In this document: one piece after another, positions 22,769 through 36,600 of the stretch
Numbering within the stretch: the stretch's first letter is position 1
Layout of the letters: each line of letters starts with the position of its first letter
From: Progne subis subis
Lineage: Eukaryota; Chordata; Aves; Passeriformes; Hirundinidae
Direction: 5' to 3'
DNA length: 64,000 nucleotides
NCBI GenBank assembly: GCA_022316685.1
Contig: JAKJHU010000023.1
Location: 2,901,192-2,965,191 of the forward strand
Translations under genes and position numbers: made by a program
The notes under the pieces: model-generated
Database searches by the model: none
Told to the model about the DNA's origin: nothing
What the model saw: the letters and a program-made list of their open reading frames with translations, nothing else

Positions 22769-25700
22769 GTGCAGACCAAAAGAAGTTCAAAAGCCTTCCA
22801 CAAGTTGCGAGGCTTAGTCCTGCTGGTCATAATATCAGTGATGAAATTGCAATTGTATTAGATGCGAGAAACAGCAGGCACCTTGGGTCTCATCCTGGGA
22901 AGTATTGAGCTGCTGCAGCCCTCAGTAAGTCCAAGGAGAATAGTTCAGCAAAAGCACATCTTATTTATTATCGATACATTTACCAGATAGTCCAATTAAA
23001 CTTGTCAGCCTGTTTATAGAGGCTTTCTGCCCTGTAGCAGCTGTACAGATATCAGCCAACCAACTGTAACACAGCAGCAAACTGAGCAAAAGATGCCGGT
23101 GCTGGTCTCTTCATCATTTGAGCTGTACATTGTTCACAAACGTTGATACGAGTCAAATAAAGGTCACAGCACATCTATATCTAGCTTTAGGTAAAAGAAC
23201 ACCAAAGCCTTTTAATGCTGACAATGCTTCCCCAAATTTATTGTGACCTTCAAGAACCTGAAAATATTCTGCACCATTATCAACTCAGGGTCAGCATACA
23301 TTCATTATTCATTAGAAAAAGAAACTGCTGGGGTGACAGAAATCTGGTGGTATAGATTAGCTGCTGAGATTTTTGATTTCCCAAATCATCTAACAGGAAA
23401 GCAGCCAGGGGAGAAAAGAGGAGGGAGCAGAGAGATTTGGCAATTATCTTGTCTGAGTTAGTTATGCCTCAGCTTGCAGTACACTGTGTGGCCATGGGTA
23501 CTTCAATAACCAGTTAGCTCTCATTTGATCTATTCCCTCCGACCCAGCACCTTATCTTTGAGATCACAACCTGATCAGAGACAAGGGTTCTCTGTCTCAT
23601 CTCCTTGGATCATTCATTACTTCACTTAAACCTTAAATCCTGATGACTCTTTGACACCATAAAGTCCCCTGATGGGGTTTGTAGCTGGCAAGGTGCTGAG
23701 TGACTCTGGCATGGTGCTCAGCAAATGGAGAAACAAGGTTCCCCACACAGAGGGTACTCCACACCCTGCAGAGGTGTGAACTAAAGTGTGACAGTTTCAA
23801 ACGGTTCCTTTCCAATCGTTTTTTTGTGCCTTCACCCAGTGAATGGTACTATGTTCTTCTTTCCATCACTTTTCTTTCTGTCATTTCCCCAGCATGTTTT
23901 ATGTCTAGTCATTTGATTTTTAAACTCAGTCACTCACCAATTACAGTGTCTCCTTGGTAAGACTTAGATCTTGCCTCCTTCTTTTTTCCCACCAAAGCTG
24001 GGGCACCTGGCAATGAATGTTAATTATACCAAAGGCAGTTGTTAATATTAACCTACAATGTCCTTAGCTGCTTGACTGGGAGGTGGGGCTGTTTTTACCT
24101 ATACATTTAGAAAACCTGCTTATGCTAAGACTATTTAAATCAAGCAGATCCTGATGTGAGACAAATATAGAAGCTTCTAGGCTAAACCAGAGGGATCAGA
24201 GATTGTGCTGCTTCTGGAATGGCACAAAAACACATTTGGAATGTCCTGTTCAGTGTATTTCTTTTTTCAATTTTTATTGTATTACTCTGAGTTCTTTTAG
24301 TTTGTGCCTTTGTATTGGAGAATTAATTAAATGCATCTCTCACTAGAGCTTTTTGATTGCAAGCCCAATAAAGCCTATCCACTTACTTGTTTATACAAAT
24401 CACATTATGGGTAATAAACATAAGAAGGGTGTACAGTGGGTATAAACAGTTAAATCACATCCCTGGAAAGATAAAGTGAGACAAAAAAGAGAGGAACGAG
24501 AAGAGTGTATCAGCATATTTTAAGAGAGATAACTTGTAGCTAGGAAATTAATGAACTCCAATTATATTCCATTTTCTTTACTTTCTGTTCTATATATTTT
24601 CTTGTTTAGGTCATTGCATGGTTCATTCTGCACCACTGTTTTTTAATTATTTGAGTGCCTCTTTGAAACACTTTTTTAGTAGATTTGCTTTCTGGAATAA
24701 TTGCTTAGCTGTCTGTAAGTACTCACGAATTCTGGTGTTACTTTGTCTTAGAATCAGTAAAATACAAAAAGCATTTATACTCCTGGAATAAGCGGGTTAA
24801 GAAAAAAAAAAAAGTAACCTTTTGATTTTACTTCAATGTAGAAATGAGTTATTGAATATAAAACTAAATTTAATTCATAAAAACTGCAGAAGGAAGTCTC
24901 ATTAGAACTGAGTTCATTGTACGTATAGTTTTAAGATCATTCTCCTTTTCCAGACTCAATTTCAAGTCTCTGGATGCAATTTATACAGCTCAGCCCTGTA
25001 ATCAATCCCTCAGTAGGAACCAGGAACAGCAGGTGAAATCCTTAAGATGTTGCTGGAGCCTAATTTAAGTGTCCTGGAGGCAGACAGAGGAAGATGGACC
25101 TCGCCAGGTCTCAAACACGCAGTGGCTTCTCCTGCCTTCCCAAAGGAAAGCCTGAATCTCCTCTTGCTGTCTCTGATCCAATCCCCACTCAGGTGCCTGG
25201 CCACAGGGAGCAGGTGACAGGCACTGTCACTGCTTCCATGCCAGCAGCAGAGTCCTGCTGGGTGAAATGGATCCTGGTAAAAGGGAATTGAGCCATCCTC
25301 TGCAGCACCATTTGCTTGCAGCTGGATTTTCAAATATGCTCAGGAAAGGCCAGTAAGCAAAAGTAGCTTAATGATGGCTAACTTAATGATGCCTAACAAA
25401 TAAATGAGCTGCTTGCATGTATTTTAATATAAGGGACTAATGAGACAGGTATCTGAAGTCCATAAGAGGGCTGACAAACAGGAGCACTCTGGTGTTGTGT
25501 GGTGCAGACACAGCCTGGGACTTTCCAAATGGGGAACTCCAGGCAGAGCAGCTTTCTCCAGACAACAGCACACCCTGCACAGGGCTGACACACACAGAAA
25601 TCCTCAGCTTGTCCAACAGGACCCCAGACTGCTGCAGCCCAAATGTGCCGTTTGAGCACCACCACCTATATCCCCTGCTTATGAAGAGGTTTCTCCAGCA

Positions 25701-26922
25701 GAAAGCCAAGATCTGTGCCCAAGGCTAAACAAAATGGACTTGGGCTGTAAAGTGGTGGGATGAGACAAACCAGAGCTGTTGGGTGAAGCCAGCCATGAGC
25801 AACCTCATCCTGCAGTGCCAGTACTGGGTCAGGGTCCCTTGACTACCCAGAATGGTTACTGCTGTCAGGGCTACTCCAGCATCCACTGTGTGAGTCCAGC
25901 CGTGGGGAGAGGCAAGTCCTGGAAGATGACACCAAGACGACCTGTCCTTGGAAAAATGGGATTTAATGGAATCATGGTTCAAAAGTGCAGATCAAACTTA
26001 CTTGAGCCAATGACCAGCTTTTTCTAGCGGTCCTTTGAAGGTGCTATTCATTCAGAACAACAAGCAAGATTTTGACTTTACCCACACTATTTTCTATCCC
26101 AGCATATTTGTAACCCATATTATATTAAAGCTGTTTAGTGTTACATTCATTATAGCATCTTTCATTAGAATTTCTCTCTTGGGTATGAAGAGATAATCCA
26201 CATGAATTTTTTTTTTCCCATTATAGGCCACATTATTAAGTCCATTATTGTATTTTAATTGACGTTATTATAGCACATTAAGTACTTTGACATGGGTTAG
26301 AGATAGTTTGTTAATAACACTATTACTAAAATACTAAAAGCTGTGTTTCTATTCTGGTTGATGTTGAAGCTTTCAAAATTGTACTCATTCTGTCACGTAA
26401 CTTGGGAACACAAATCTGGCATTATCCTACTGTCTTTTATAGTGCTTCTAATGTTCCTAATAATCTGCTATTTCAACAATGCCCTTCTATATCACTGAAC
26501 CAGCGGTGACACAGAGCAATATATCACATCTGGTTACAGTCATTGGCTGTGTCAAACAAAGTTTTGTCCTGTCTAAAAAGTCTGAATTACTTCAGCTGTG
26601 CTATTCACATGAATAATGATAGAATAACTGTCTGGATATTTTCAGAATTTACTCTTGGCAAATTTTGGGGCTTACTTACAGTCTGTTGTGTTTTCTCCAG
26701 TATTTATTTCAGATGCTTTTGTGTCTCCCACATTCTCAGCAGAACTGCAAACACTTTTATCATCACCAAATCCTTTCCAGCAACACCCTGCAAGATTTAA
26801 CAGACTGAATTTGTCAACTACACTATCTCTGTTTCTATTCGTCGTGGACAAATTTGCAGTTTCCTGTGCCATGTTCCAGGTTAAACAGAATTAAATAGCA
26901 AAAAAGCACAGGTATCTTCCTT

Positions 26923-26989
26923 GAAAAAAAACCCCAACCAACCAATATGCTCCCAAACAACAACCACAACAACAACAACAACACCAACA
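26923..26989. repeat. A/C-rich tract with (CAA)n
   Basis: A run of A and C words (AACCCCAACCAACC) leads into ACAACAACAACAACAAC-type units at about 26955-26989. It is the complementary style of the T/G tracts elsewhere in the window. Confidence 0.85.
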
Positions 26990-27198
26990 GAGGAAGGTGG
27001 TTTACAGTGAAACACAGTAAATGGGGAACTTCTGATTAGCACGTGGGCTGAGCTTTCTTTCAGGATAAGACCTTACTTCAAAAGACTATGAAGAAACATT
27101 TAGTAAGAATTTTCAATGGCATAAAGCGAAAAATGGTAACCAGTTAAGCTTGTATTCAATACTTATGCTTGGGTCTCAAGCAGCGATTATATCCTTAC

Positions 27199-27375
27199 TA
27201 TTTGACACCATAAGACATTCCTGGGGGTTGCACTTGAGCAGGTATGCTTTTAAAACATGACAACGGCCTCTGGGTAACTCGTACTCTCCATACTCCATAT
27301 CCTCACAACATATCTTGCATGTGACTGCCCTGTTCAGGAGACCAAGGAAGTCCAACAGTGTGGATGTAGACTCTT
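27199..27375 (-). other. Candidate cysteine-rich exon, phase 1-1 (speculative)
   Basis: On the minus strand a TTTGGCAG acceptor-like sequence ends at 27376 and a GTAAGG donor-like sequence starts at 27198. They bound 177 bases (59 codons) open in one frame, with one base of a split codon at the 3' end and two at the 5' end, so the exon would be symmetric and phase 1. The translation includes TCKICCEDMEYGEYELPRG followed by three more spaced cysteines, six in all. Many extracellular modules sit on symmetric phase 1 exons. I do not recognise the family, the polypyrimidine tract is weak, and no neighbouring exon was found; chance is a serious alternative. Confidence 0.13.
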
Positions 27376-28649
27376 CTGCCAAAGAACTTTGGTTCTCAAC
27401 ACACTAAATTTACTCACAGAGATGTAGCCAGCTAGTCCCATTGAAATTATGGTCGTCTTTGCCCATTACTCTTTCAATGTTTTTTGCAGAAGCTCAGAGA
27501 CAGCCTATTTTCCAGCCAGAATGTGGAAAGACCATTCCATCAGCTTCAGTGAGAGGTGAATCAGGTCTCAGGGGCAGAAAGATATGGACAAGTAAAGCAA
27601 TGAGGAAAAGCAATTTTTTTTTCTCTCTGAAATTACCAGTTCAAGAGTTCTATTCATGAAACTCACACAGATCACACAAGCTTCCAAAAGTTTGGAGACA
27701 ACTATCTTGGATTACACCTCTCACCCAAAATCCTGCAAACCACAGTGATGCAGCTCGTTCCCACCTCTGGAGTCACAGTGAAGCCAAGCTTGACCCCTAC
27801 ACTCAGGGACTGTTTTGTGAACCACTGGTTGGATAGAGTGGACACTGGGACTGCCCTTGCCTTAGGAGAAAGCAAACCAGTGGTGAAGGTTCATTTCATC
27901 ATGTTCTCCTGGGATTCTGTTAAAAGTTTAACCCTTTCCCAGACAAGAGGGAAATTTAACTCACACCATGCTGGGAGCTTTCCTTCACTTAAGGCACATA
28001 GTGCATTTTCACAGCTCTTTGCCACGTGGCAAGCTCGATATGCAATGATCGCAGTGTATGTAAGCCCTTAAACTACGTGAAATAGATTAATTAAACTTGG
28101 CATTTGTAGATGAAGCACATCAACAGCTACTTAGTTGCACAGTTTTATGAACTCTCTGTCACCCACTTTTTCTGGGCATAGGTATTTAATCTAAATCTGT
28201 AAGGGAAACATTACTCTCTCAGGCTTTTTTTTTTTTCTTTTTTTCAGATGAGTGTTTCTCCTGTTTTCCTATGTGAATTTTTTTCCTTTTTCTCAGGTGA
28301 TTTACTCCTCCCAGGGAAGCCTGAAGGGTATGAGGGCAGCAGCCAGTGTGATTACAGATGCCAGTGCTGTCTGGGTTGTTTGATTGCTTGGTTGTTTTTT
28401 TAACAAAAATAAAACTGCCTGCTCTCAGAAATCTTTTCTTGGCAATATGTGTACAGTAGTCTGCAGCCTACAACTGCATTGATGTGACCCACAGGCATTT
28501 ATGGTAAGCAAGAAGCAGTCTTTCCTGTCTTTACCCAGGTTTCATATTTTTATGTGTGGAGGACAACTCCTTTTGATTTCTGGATAAACTCTGCATTTTG
28601 TATGCAGGTATTTTGCTAATCCAGCTGTTTTCACTTCCCTGCAGAGAAA

Positions 28650-28669
28650 TTTTTTTTTTTTTTTTTTTT
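28650..28669. repeat. Poly-T run (20 nt)
   Basis: Twenty uninterrupted T residues. The flanks do not match a processed retrocopy that I recognise on either strand. Confidence 0.85.
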
Positions 28670-30261
28670 GGATCATCATGATGACCTTCCCAACACCTTC
28701 AGAGCTCTTTTTTTCCTGTATTGCAGCACTGGACTCCAAAAGATTCTCAGTTTTAATTCTTGTTCTGCTAGAGGGGTCTTCTTTACCATCAGGAGGTCAA
28801 TTAATACTCCAATGTTCCATTTCCTCACAAACATCAAGGGATATTGTAGTAATAATTGGAAGTTTTTGACAGAGCTCTCATTAGCAGCAGCTTCATTAAA
28901 AAGTTATTTAAAAAAAAAAAAAAAAAGGACTCTGCAGCTGATATTAGCAAAAAGTATTTTATGCAGAGGAGACAACAATTCTGAAAGAAAAAAGTCCAAA
29001 GGTGCTAGGTGCAATTTCCCCTCTCCTCTAGACATAATAGGCCAATCTCTGTTTCAGTTCCCTGCTGACTTCCAAAAACCTTTTGTACGACCCCAGGAAG
29101 CACTCGCTATGTTGGTGCAACAAAGTCATTGGGTTCTTTTTTTTTTTTGTGAAAGAAATTTACATATATAAAATCCCCCATCCCTGTTGCAATATGCATA
29201 CCTCCTCTGCTCCCTTCCTTTATCCACAGAGGGTGAGAAGCTATTCTACACCCCCTCCAGGACCTATGGGACAGCTGCTGTGCTGGGAGAGACGTGTGTG
29301 AAACACAGGGATCTCTGCTTGTTGAGCAGCAGCCCAGCATCAAACTCTCGATGGATCTAACACAGGACACAGGAGCTAGAGGGACAGATTGCTAATGTCC
29401 CCAACAGCATGCACTGACTGCAAAACAGCCTCAGCAGTTGCAGAAAGCTGAAAGGGGCTGAGGAAGGAAGGAATTGAAATCAGAAGAACTGTGCTTTTTC
29501 TAGTCTTTTCTATCTACTTGAGTAGTGCTACTTATAACAATAGTAAACAGCAAGTCCCTGAGCACAAGTTAAAATGGCTGATGGAATCCTTGTCACGTCT
29601 GTGATGATCTTTAATACCCAAATTAATAGCTGGGAAGCATATCTTGGTAGACAGATACTTAAAAGCTGTCTCTCCCCAAAGAGGCATCCTGCCTCCTCTA
29701 TGAGCTAATCCATTCCTGCTAATGGATTTGGCAAATGAGCCTTTGTTTGCACCCCAAAAGGGCACTTTCATGGTCCTTCTAAAGACCCTGAAACTTGGTG
29801 CAGCTTGCACATACTTGCATTCCAAGTTTTTGGGACTAAGATCCCCACATCAGGCACACAGTGTGAAAAGAGGCTGGCATAAGGCAACATGGGCCAAGGA
29901 AAATGTTAAACTGCCGCTTGTGTTGCTTTTGTTTATGTGTTTCCTAAGGGTCACAGATTTTTTTTTATTATTATTATTTTTTAATAACGCTCCTTATTGT
30001 GGAACTCTGGTGCACTTATGTATCTGATGTGATATGGGGGGGTTCCATTCCAGTATGTCTGAAGATGCAATGCAAGATCCTCTCACTGTCACCATTCAAG
30101 GACTGCAATATTGGTGTATGATATCATCATTTTCAGGTTCATCATCCTCTTGAGAAAAGCAAAGGGCAATTCTATCAAGAAACAAGAGGGTCACTGTGTG
30201 GAGCAGCATGGGGCTGACTGCACCCTGAGCAGTAGTACAGTGAAAGCTTTCAGGAGATGCC

Positions 30262-30655
30262 TGGGAGCTGGACAAGAGAAGGCTCCAAAGAGACCTCACA
30301 GCAGCCTTCCAGTACTTGAAAGGGCTTATAAAAAAGATGGAGAGTGACTTTTTACATGGGTAGGTAGTGATAGGACAAGGGGGAATGGTGTTAAACTAAA
30401 GGAGGAGAGATTTAAATTAGGATGTTAGGAAGAAATTCTTTACTCCTAAGGTAATGAAAGACTGGAACTTTTAATGTTGCCCAGAAAAGCCACGGATGCC
30501 CCATCCCTGGAAGTGCTTCAGGCCGGGCTGGATGGGGGTCTGAGCAACCTGGTGAGTGGAAGGTGCCCTTGACCATGGCAGGCAGTTTGGAGCTGGATGA
30601 TCTTTCAGGTCCCTTCCAACTCAAACCATCTGATGGTTCTGTAATTCTCTGATTT
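30262..30655 (+). mobile_element. CR1 LINE 3' fragment (about 394 bp)
   Basis: The fragment follows CR1 order from the end of ORF2 into the 3' UTR. GACCTCACAGCAGCCTTCCA encodes the DL-AAFQYLKG region, AGGACAAGGGGGAATGGT the DRTRGNG region, and TTAGGAAGAAATTCTTTACT the RKKFF region. It continues through GATGCCCCATCCCTGGAAGT and ends with a degenerate octamer tail. Stops and indels break the frame, so nothing is coding. It belongs to a different CR1 subfamily from the 38287 copy, judging by the wording of the 3' UTR. Confidence 0.93.
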
Positions 30656-33600
30656 CCTTTTCTCTCCCTCACCCACTCATTCTCCCTCCTTCTGTGTCAG
30701 TGGGTCAGACAGCCCTTCCAGCAGCGTCAAGGTGGCCCATGAGTGTGACTGACTGAAGGAGGAACAAGGAGCTGCAGTTGCACCCAAGGCAGTCCCACAA
30801 CTGTTCCCCTTTTCACATTCACTACAGTCCTCTTTTAATTGAAAAAGAGGACCTGAATGGGTCTTGTAACCTGCTCAGAGCCTGCTTTTAAAAGCTAGTG
30901 AGTCCTGACACAAGACCCCCAGATATTTTCTCATTCCCTGGGTTTTGACTGCAGCAGCTCTGTGCTCCTCAGGAGCTGCTTGTGTTTTACCACCTCAGAC
31001 TTTTAAGGTACAATGCCCTGACAGCAGTCAGTGTAGCACCCAAGTAACAAGAGGCACAAATATTATTTTCAGGCTTTGTAATCAGTTACTAGATTTTGTT
31101 TCTGATAGCCAGTCAACAGGGATATTGCTTTGAGAATTTTAGAGTGTCAACCAAACCTCTTGCTGAGCAGCTTCTTCTTCAGCACTGGAAATGCATTGGG
31201 GCATCTAGAGAAAATCTCTGCTTTTTCTGCACAGGAGAATATATTGGACTGTGAGGTGGTAGAATTTGATGAATGCAAAAAGAAGAAAGTGCCTTAGATA
31301 TCATATTTTAATGTGTTTAAAAGTAGTCTTAACCTAACAGTGTACCTCAGAAGCAGCAGGAATAAACTCTAACATTTCTGATTTCTGTGCTGGTCAGTTT
31401 TTGTGTGTATCAGCAGACAAGCTTCCTAGGCATCTGATCATCTGATCAGGATGGGTCTTTACTAACCCTCCTGTTCATAAAGGAATCCTTCTTTCTTGAC
31501 TTTCTGCTCTCTTCCCATGTCAAAATTCATTTAGAAGGCAAAATGGCCAGAATGTCTCTTTACTGTAACTGAATATGAACTTTCTTCAGGCCACTTCCTT
31601 CAAAATTTCCTTAAAACCCTCTTATTCAGAGGAACCAATTTCTGAGATCATGTTGCCCTGACTTGTTTTGCTGTCCTGGCCCAGCTAAAAGGAGGATAAA
31701 ATGAATACCTGTATACTTATGGCACCTGTAGCAAACACACAGAAAACCAGAAAAAAAAAAAAAAAATCTGATAAATATACATGCCATTCTAGCTTCTTGC
31801 TATATTCAAATATGTAATGACAGCTGAAAGATATCTTCTGGCTGCAACTGTACTAAGCCTCTTGAAAGCTGGGGGTGGGAAACACCAATAAGAATCAGTA
31901 CCCGAGCACATGCACCAAGACAGACTCAGTTCCTGACCACAGGCCACCCCAACAGAGCAGTAAAAGACAGAAGCTCTAATCAGCTGGATTGGTATGTCTA
32001 GGCAGTCTTTTGAGGGATGCTAGAGGCTGATGGTGAGATCAGACATCACCAATATCTGCATGGACGCCTGGAATTTCTGACAATACAGGCTCTGAAGGCA
32101 TTGCTTTGGGACATCAGCATGAATGGATCTTGTGGTTAGGCAGGAAAATATAACAAGATGTTTAAGAGCCTCTTTTCCTGCAGATATGCAGCAGCCTGCC
32201 TCAGAGTAATCACTTCTCAAAATCAACTGGTGACAGGAATTATTACATTTAGCTTTTGCTTTGTTTAAACCTCATCCTGGGAAAGATTAGGAGGATTTGG
32301 ATAACAACCTAAACCTAATTAATCTCTCAGGTTTTATGTTTCCTTAATTTGACTTTATTTTTAAATGTATTTTACAAAGGAGATTCTTTTATCTAGGAAA
32401 GCCAAGCTTACATTATTTTGCTATCCCAGTTTGCATGAATTGCCAAGGCTGGATGAGGCAGTCCACAGGTCTGTAATGCCATTCTGTTGTAGGTTGTACA
32501 GGTTTTACAGTATTCCCCCTGAAGCACGTACTACTCATGGCATTTTATTACTCTAAAGTATCCCACTTGGAATTGCCCAAAAGAGAGTACTTTTGACTTT
32601 AAAAACGGGCTCTATAACTATTCTCTCTGCCTTGGCTGTTTGCTGAATGGGTTCTTCTCTTTCACACATGGTGAAGACCATGTTTAGCAGTTGAAGTAAC
32701 TCACCATGCACCACATTTGGATGTAATATTCACTAAATCCTGAGGTGAACAAATTCCCAGGTAAGGAATAGAAAACTTCTTAAACACCTACATACAGAAG
32801 GGTACTGATACTTTTCCAAAGATCTAAAACCAAGCCAGGATATAACAGGAGGGCACCAAAACCATGGCAAAATGATTAAAATACAGCAGCAAGAGCACAT
32901 GGCCCTGCTGATACCTGTGTCTGTGCTTTGTGACTGGTAATTCCCATGGACATGTGGCTGCCTCACCTCCAGCCCGTTCATTAGCACATGCACATTCACA
33001 TGTCTCATAAAATTTTATCCTATTTAGTACAAATTGTCCTTCTGTTCCTTAGTACTCTTGTGTGCACGGAGGCATCACCACAGAGCTGGCAAGAGGCAGG
33101 TCCAGAGCCTGTGCCAGTCATTTCTCTGCTGCTGGTGGGCAACGGGCAGAGAAAATTGTAATATACTGAAGGAATAACAATGGATGCATGCACCATCACA
33201 CTTTCTAGTAGCATGAAGCCACTTGTTTTTCAGTTCATTTTCTAGTTGCTTACAGCAAGCACAGCATCACATGCACCCTTTTCTCCTCTGCTGCTATTTG
33301 CAGCAATGGAAGCCTTCAGGTGCTCTGCACCACCTAGCACTCATCTTGATTAAGGGTTTGCTCTCTCCATAGAGGGCCCATCACTAGCTCATTCAACACA
33401 AGTTGTCTCAGACTTTAATTAATTTAATTGATTATATTTTATTTTACTGTCTCCTGTGATTCTTCAGTCAAAAGACAACTGCTTTCTAAGGTGGTGCATA
33501 CCTTCAAAACTAGCATTTAGGAAAAACCCGCAACACTTTCAAATGGTTGCATTGTGTTTTACTGAAAATCACTGAGACACGTTTCAGTCCTTCTAAACTG

Positions 33601-36600
33601 GTCTGCTACTGAACCAGTTCTGCATACACTGTCACAAGAACACCAGCCATCAGCTGACACTGTTTTCATTAAGAAGTTTGAAAAGCTGCCATTTTTTCTC
33701 TCTGCTTCAAAGAGAACTCAGATGAGCAGAAGCCAAGCAGTAAATCTCAAAAAAGCACTTTGTCTAAAGTATCACAGTAACCTCCATGTTAACAACGAAT
33801 ATCTGATGGAGGTAGTTAATTCCCAGATGAGCCCAAATCAATAAGTCAAGGATGAGACTTGTGAGCATCAACAGTCTCCTTCCCCCAGTGGCTGCAGGAG
33901 GGGGCAGGAGGAGGGTTCTGAGCAGGGCTGGAATATGCTTCCTAAATTTCATTCTTATCTATGCCACTCGCTGCTGCAGGAACACTCATGGCACCAACCA
34001 GCTGAAACAGAAAGCACAGAGAAACCAGAATCTTTCCCAAAGCAATAGGTCTGCATCATCCCTCACCAGCCTGTGGCTATAGAAATTATGGGAAGAGTGA
34101 CAAAATTTTTTCAGAAATGTTTTTCTACAGAGCCAGCACTGAAAACACCCGTGTACGATACTCAGTTTTCCACAAAACCTCCACTGGTTTCAGTGGCCCA
34201 GGACTCAACAAAGTGCCTATGCATACCCTCAATTTTGGCCTATTTTGTACCCTGGTAAAACAATTAGAGAGGGAATATTTCTGCCCCACAGAAATCAAAC
34301 CTTTCCTAACCTTGCTCTGCAGATGTCTGTGTTTGTGGGCAGTTTGATTGCCAGAGTCTGAACACAAGGAAAGCACAGAGCATTTTCAGCCAGCTGCTGA
34401 ACAATTCAGGGATAGACGATGGGGTGCTGAATAATATATGCTGGAAGAAGAATGAAAGTAAAATATTGGATGCTCAGCACTTATTTAAATTTAAAAAAAT
34501 CTTATTAAAAAGCAGGCAAAGAATGTGGAAAAGATATAGAGAAAATATGAGTCCACATTTTTATGTCCACATAAATGGCAACATTTCTAAAGCTATTTAT
34601 ACTGATGTTTAAAACTAAAACTCCTTGACATTACTTCAAACAGTCAGGCAGGCTAATCAAACTGACAACTGGAGCTATAGCAGCAGCTTGCTAGGAAAAA
34701 AGCCACTCATTATAGGTCTTTGTACAAACACAATCCAGTTATATGAACTTAATACAGGGAGAAAACCTTTAGAAAGAAACCATTTTAATCTAAAAAGAAA
34801 CTGTGTCACAAAAATCCCACTTCCAAATGACTGTAAGTGCCCTTCTGTCAAGATTTATAATTTTCAAGGATTTTTAGTACAATTAGATTTGTGCTTCATC
34901 CACACAAGTGATCCCCTTCATGAGAGGGCACAAGCAGAAATGAGCCAAAGATCTTGCTGGTTTAAAAGGACAGCAGTTTCGATAAGGTTCAGTACAATTT
35001 CAATTGACACTGCTCTTCTGAAAAGGGCCCTGTATGTGAGCACTATGAGCAGGAGTGGCTCAGCACCAGGCATTTAAATGTTTCCATCCACCTGACTCAC
35101 ATGCACCAATTACTTTACTGGCTCCCCTCCTGCAGCTGTGTGACGACACACTAATTGGGGGGGGTATAACATCAAAATATGTGAGCTGCACATCAAATGT
35201 TGATGCTTAAAGCACCAAAATAATGGTCTTCTTTTCAAGCAGAGACACCTAAGTCCTGCTGAACCAGTGCAGTATTGGGGGACACAAGAGCGTGGTAGAG
35301 CTTCCATCCTTTTCTACACAGCAGCTCTGCAGTTGGTCTACTCCTATGCTTTGAGATTAAGAAGGAATTTGTGGAAGGAGATTTGAGGGGGAGCTGCAGT
35401 CACTTAGATTTAATCTGACTTTTGGTATGTAACACTAGAATGCTAAGATAATAGACTTTGCTTTCCCCCCCCCCCCCGCCCCCTAAAATTCAAGGAAGTT
35501 GCCTTGGTTCCACATTTTTTCTTCTTCAGCCATGGTCTTCACTGTGAGGTAAGTTGACTTGACTCTGTGAATTAAAAGGCTGGAATCTCTTTCTCTAAGT
35601 AAGTGCATGTCTCACCAGCTGCAGAAGCACGTGAACCCCATGTCAGCCCCCTGAGGGTACAGCAGGACTGACAGCAGCCCTGTGGTGCAGCACTGAACTC
35701 ACAGGTGACTGCTGTAACACACACAGCTGCCCAAGCACCTGAACTATTGACATTGATGGGGGAACTCGTGGATAAAAATACTTGGCAGTTACGAATTTTG
35801 TGAATTTAGGCCCTGTTTACTCAACTTGTCCTTAAATCATGTTTCAGATGAGAAAAACGTGCCATTTACACATTGTGACTTAAGAACATTGAAAAATCCC
35901 CAAGGCACATGTCATACCAATTAGGTGCTTTCAGTAGTTGAATACCTCTGAGTAATAAATTCAGTCACAGCCTCTGTGTGTGTTTTGGAAACAAGATAAC
36001 ATGAGACCATACTGATGTTTATTTTATATGAGGATGTACACTTAATGTGAGAAAAAAAAAAAATCCTTTTCCCACAGTGAAGTCCAGCCATACCCATTTC
36101 TTGCACATGCTTGAAGGAACTGGAAGTCTCTAAGAGAGATTAACTGGTTTGTGATAAACTCTTGTTCAAAACTCTAAGGTATAAAAAACAGACATGTTGT
36201 GAATTATAACACGTCCTCGTTCTAATTAGAATTAACCTATGCTCCTTTATTTTTTTTTAGTTTCTGCCTTTTTTTTTTTTTTTCTTTCATTGAAAAGCCA
36301 TAGGAAAATCAAAGGACCAGTCTTTAATAAAACTTCTGATGATTTGTTATTTATGCTATATAAATGTATTAATGTTTGTCGAAATTGCTTTCTCTGCAGA
36401 TAAATGAGTCCCAACAACCGTATTCTTGGCTCAGGACAGGACACAAAGTCTTTACACATGTACACACAGTGAAAAGATGAAAATTTTCCTACTTTGTTTT
36501 CCAATATTTGACAATTCTGAAGGCCTGAATATAAAACTTAGAGCACTGGACTCATGGACTAAGTAAACAAAGCATAGAGGAAATCTTGATTCCCTTACAG

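Larger units (their letters stand above)
21442..30261. other. A+T-rich unique noncoding sequence
   Basis: No complete gene was recognised. The stretch holds poly-T runs at 28225-28244 and 28650-28669, poly-A at 28910-28926, a CAA-rich tract at 26923-26989, a CpG-dense patch at 22684-22768 and a possible exon at 27199-27375, listed separately. Several parts (about 22160-22370 and 22930-23240) look like non-repetitive sequence that could be conserved noncoding elements, which only an alignment can tell. Confidence 0.5.
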
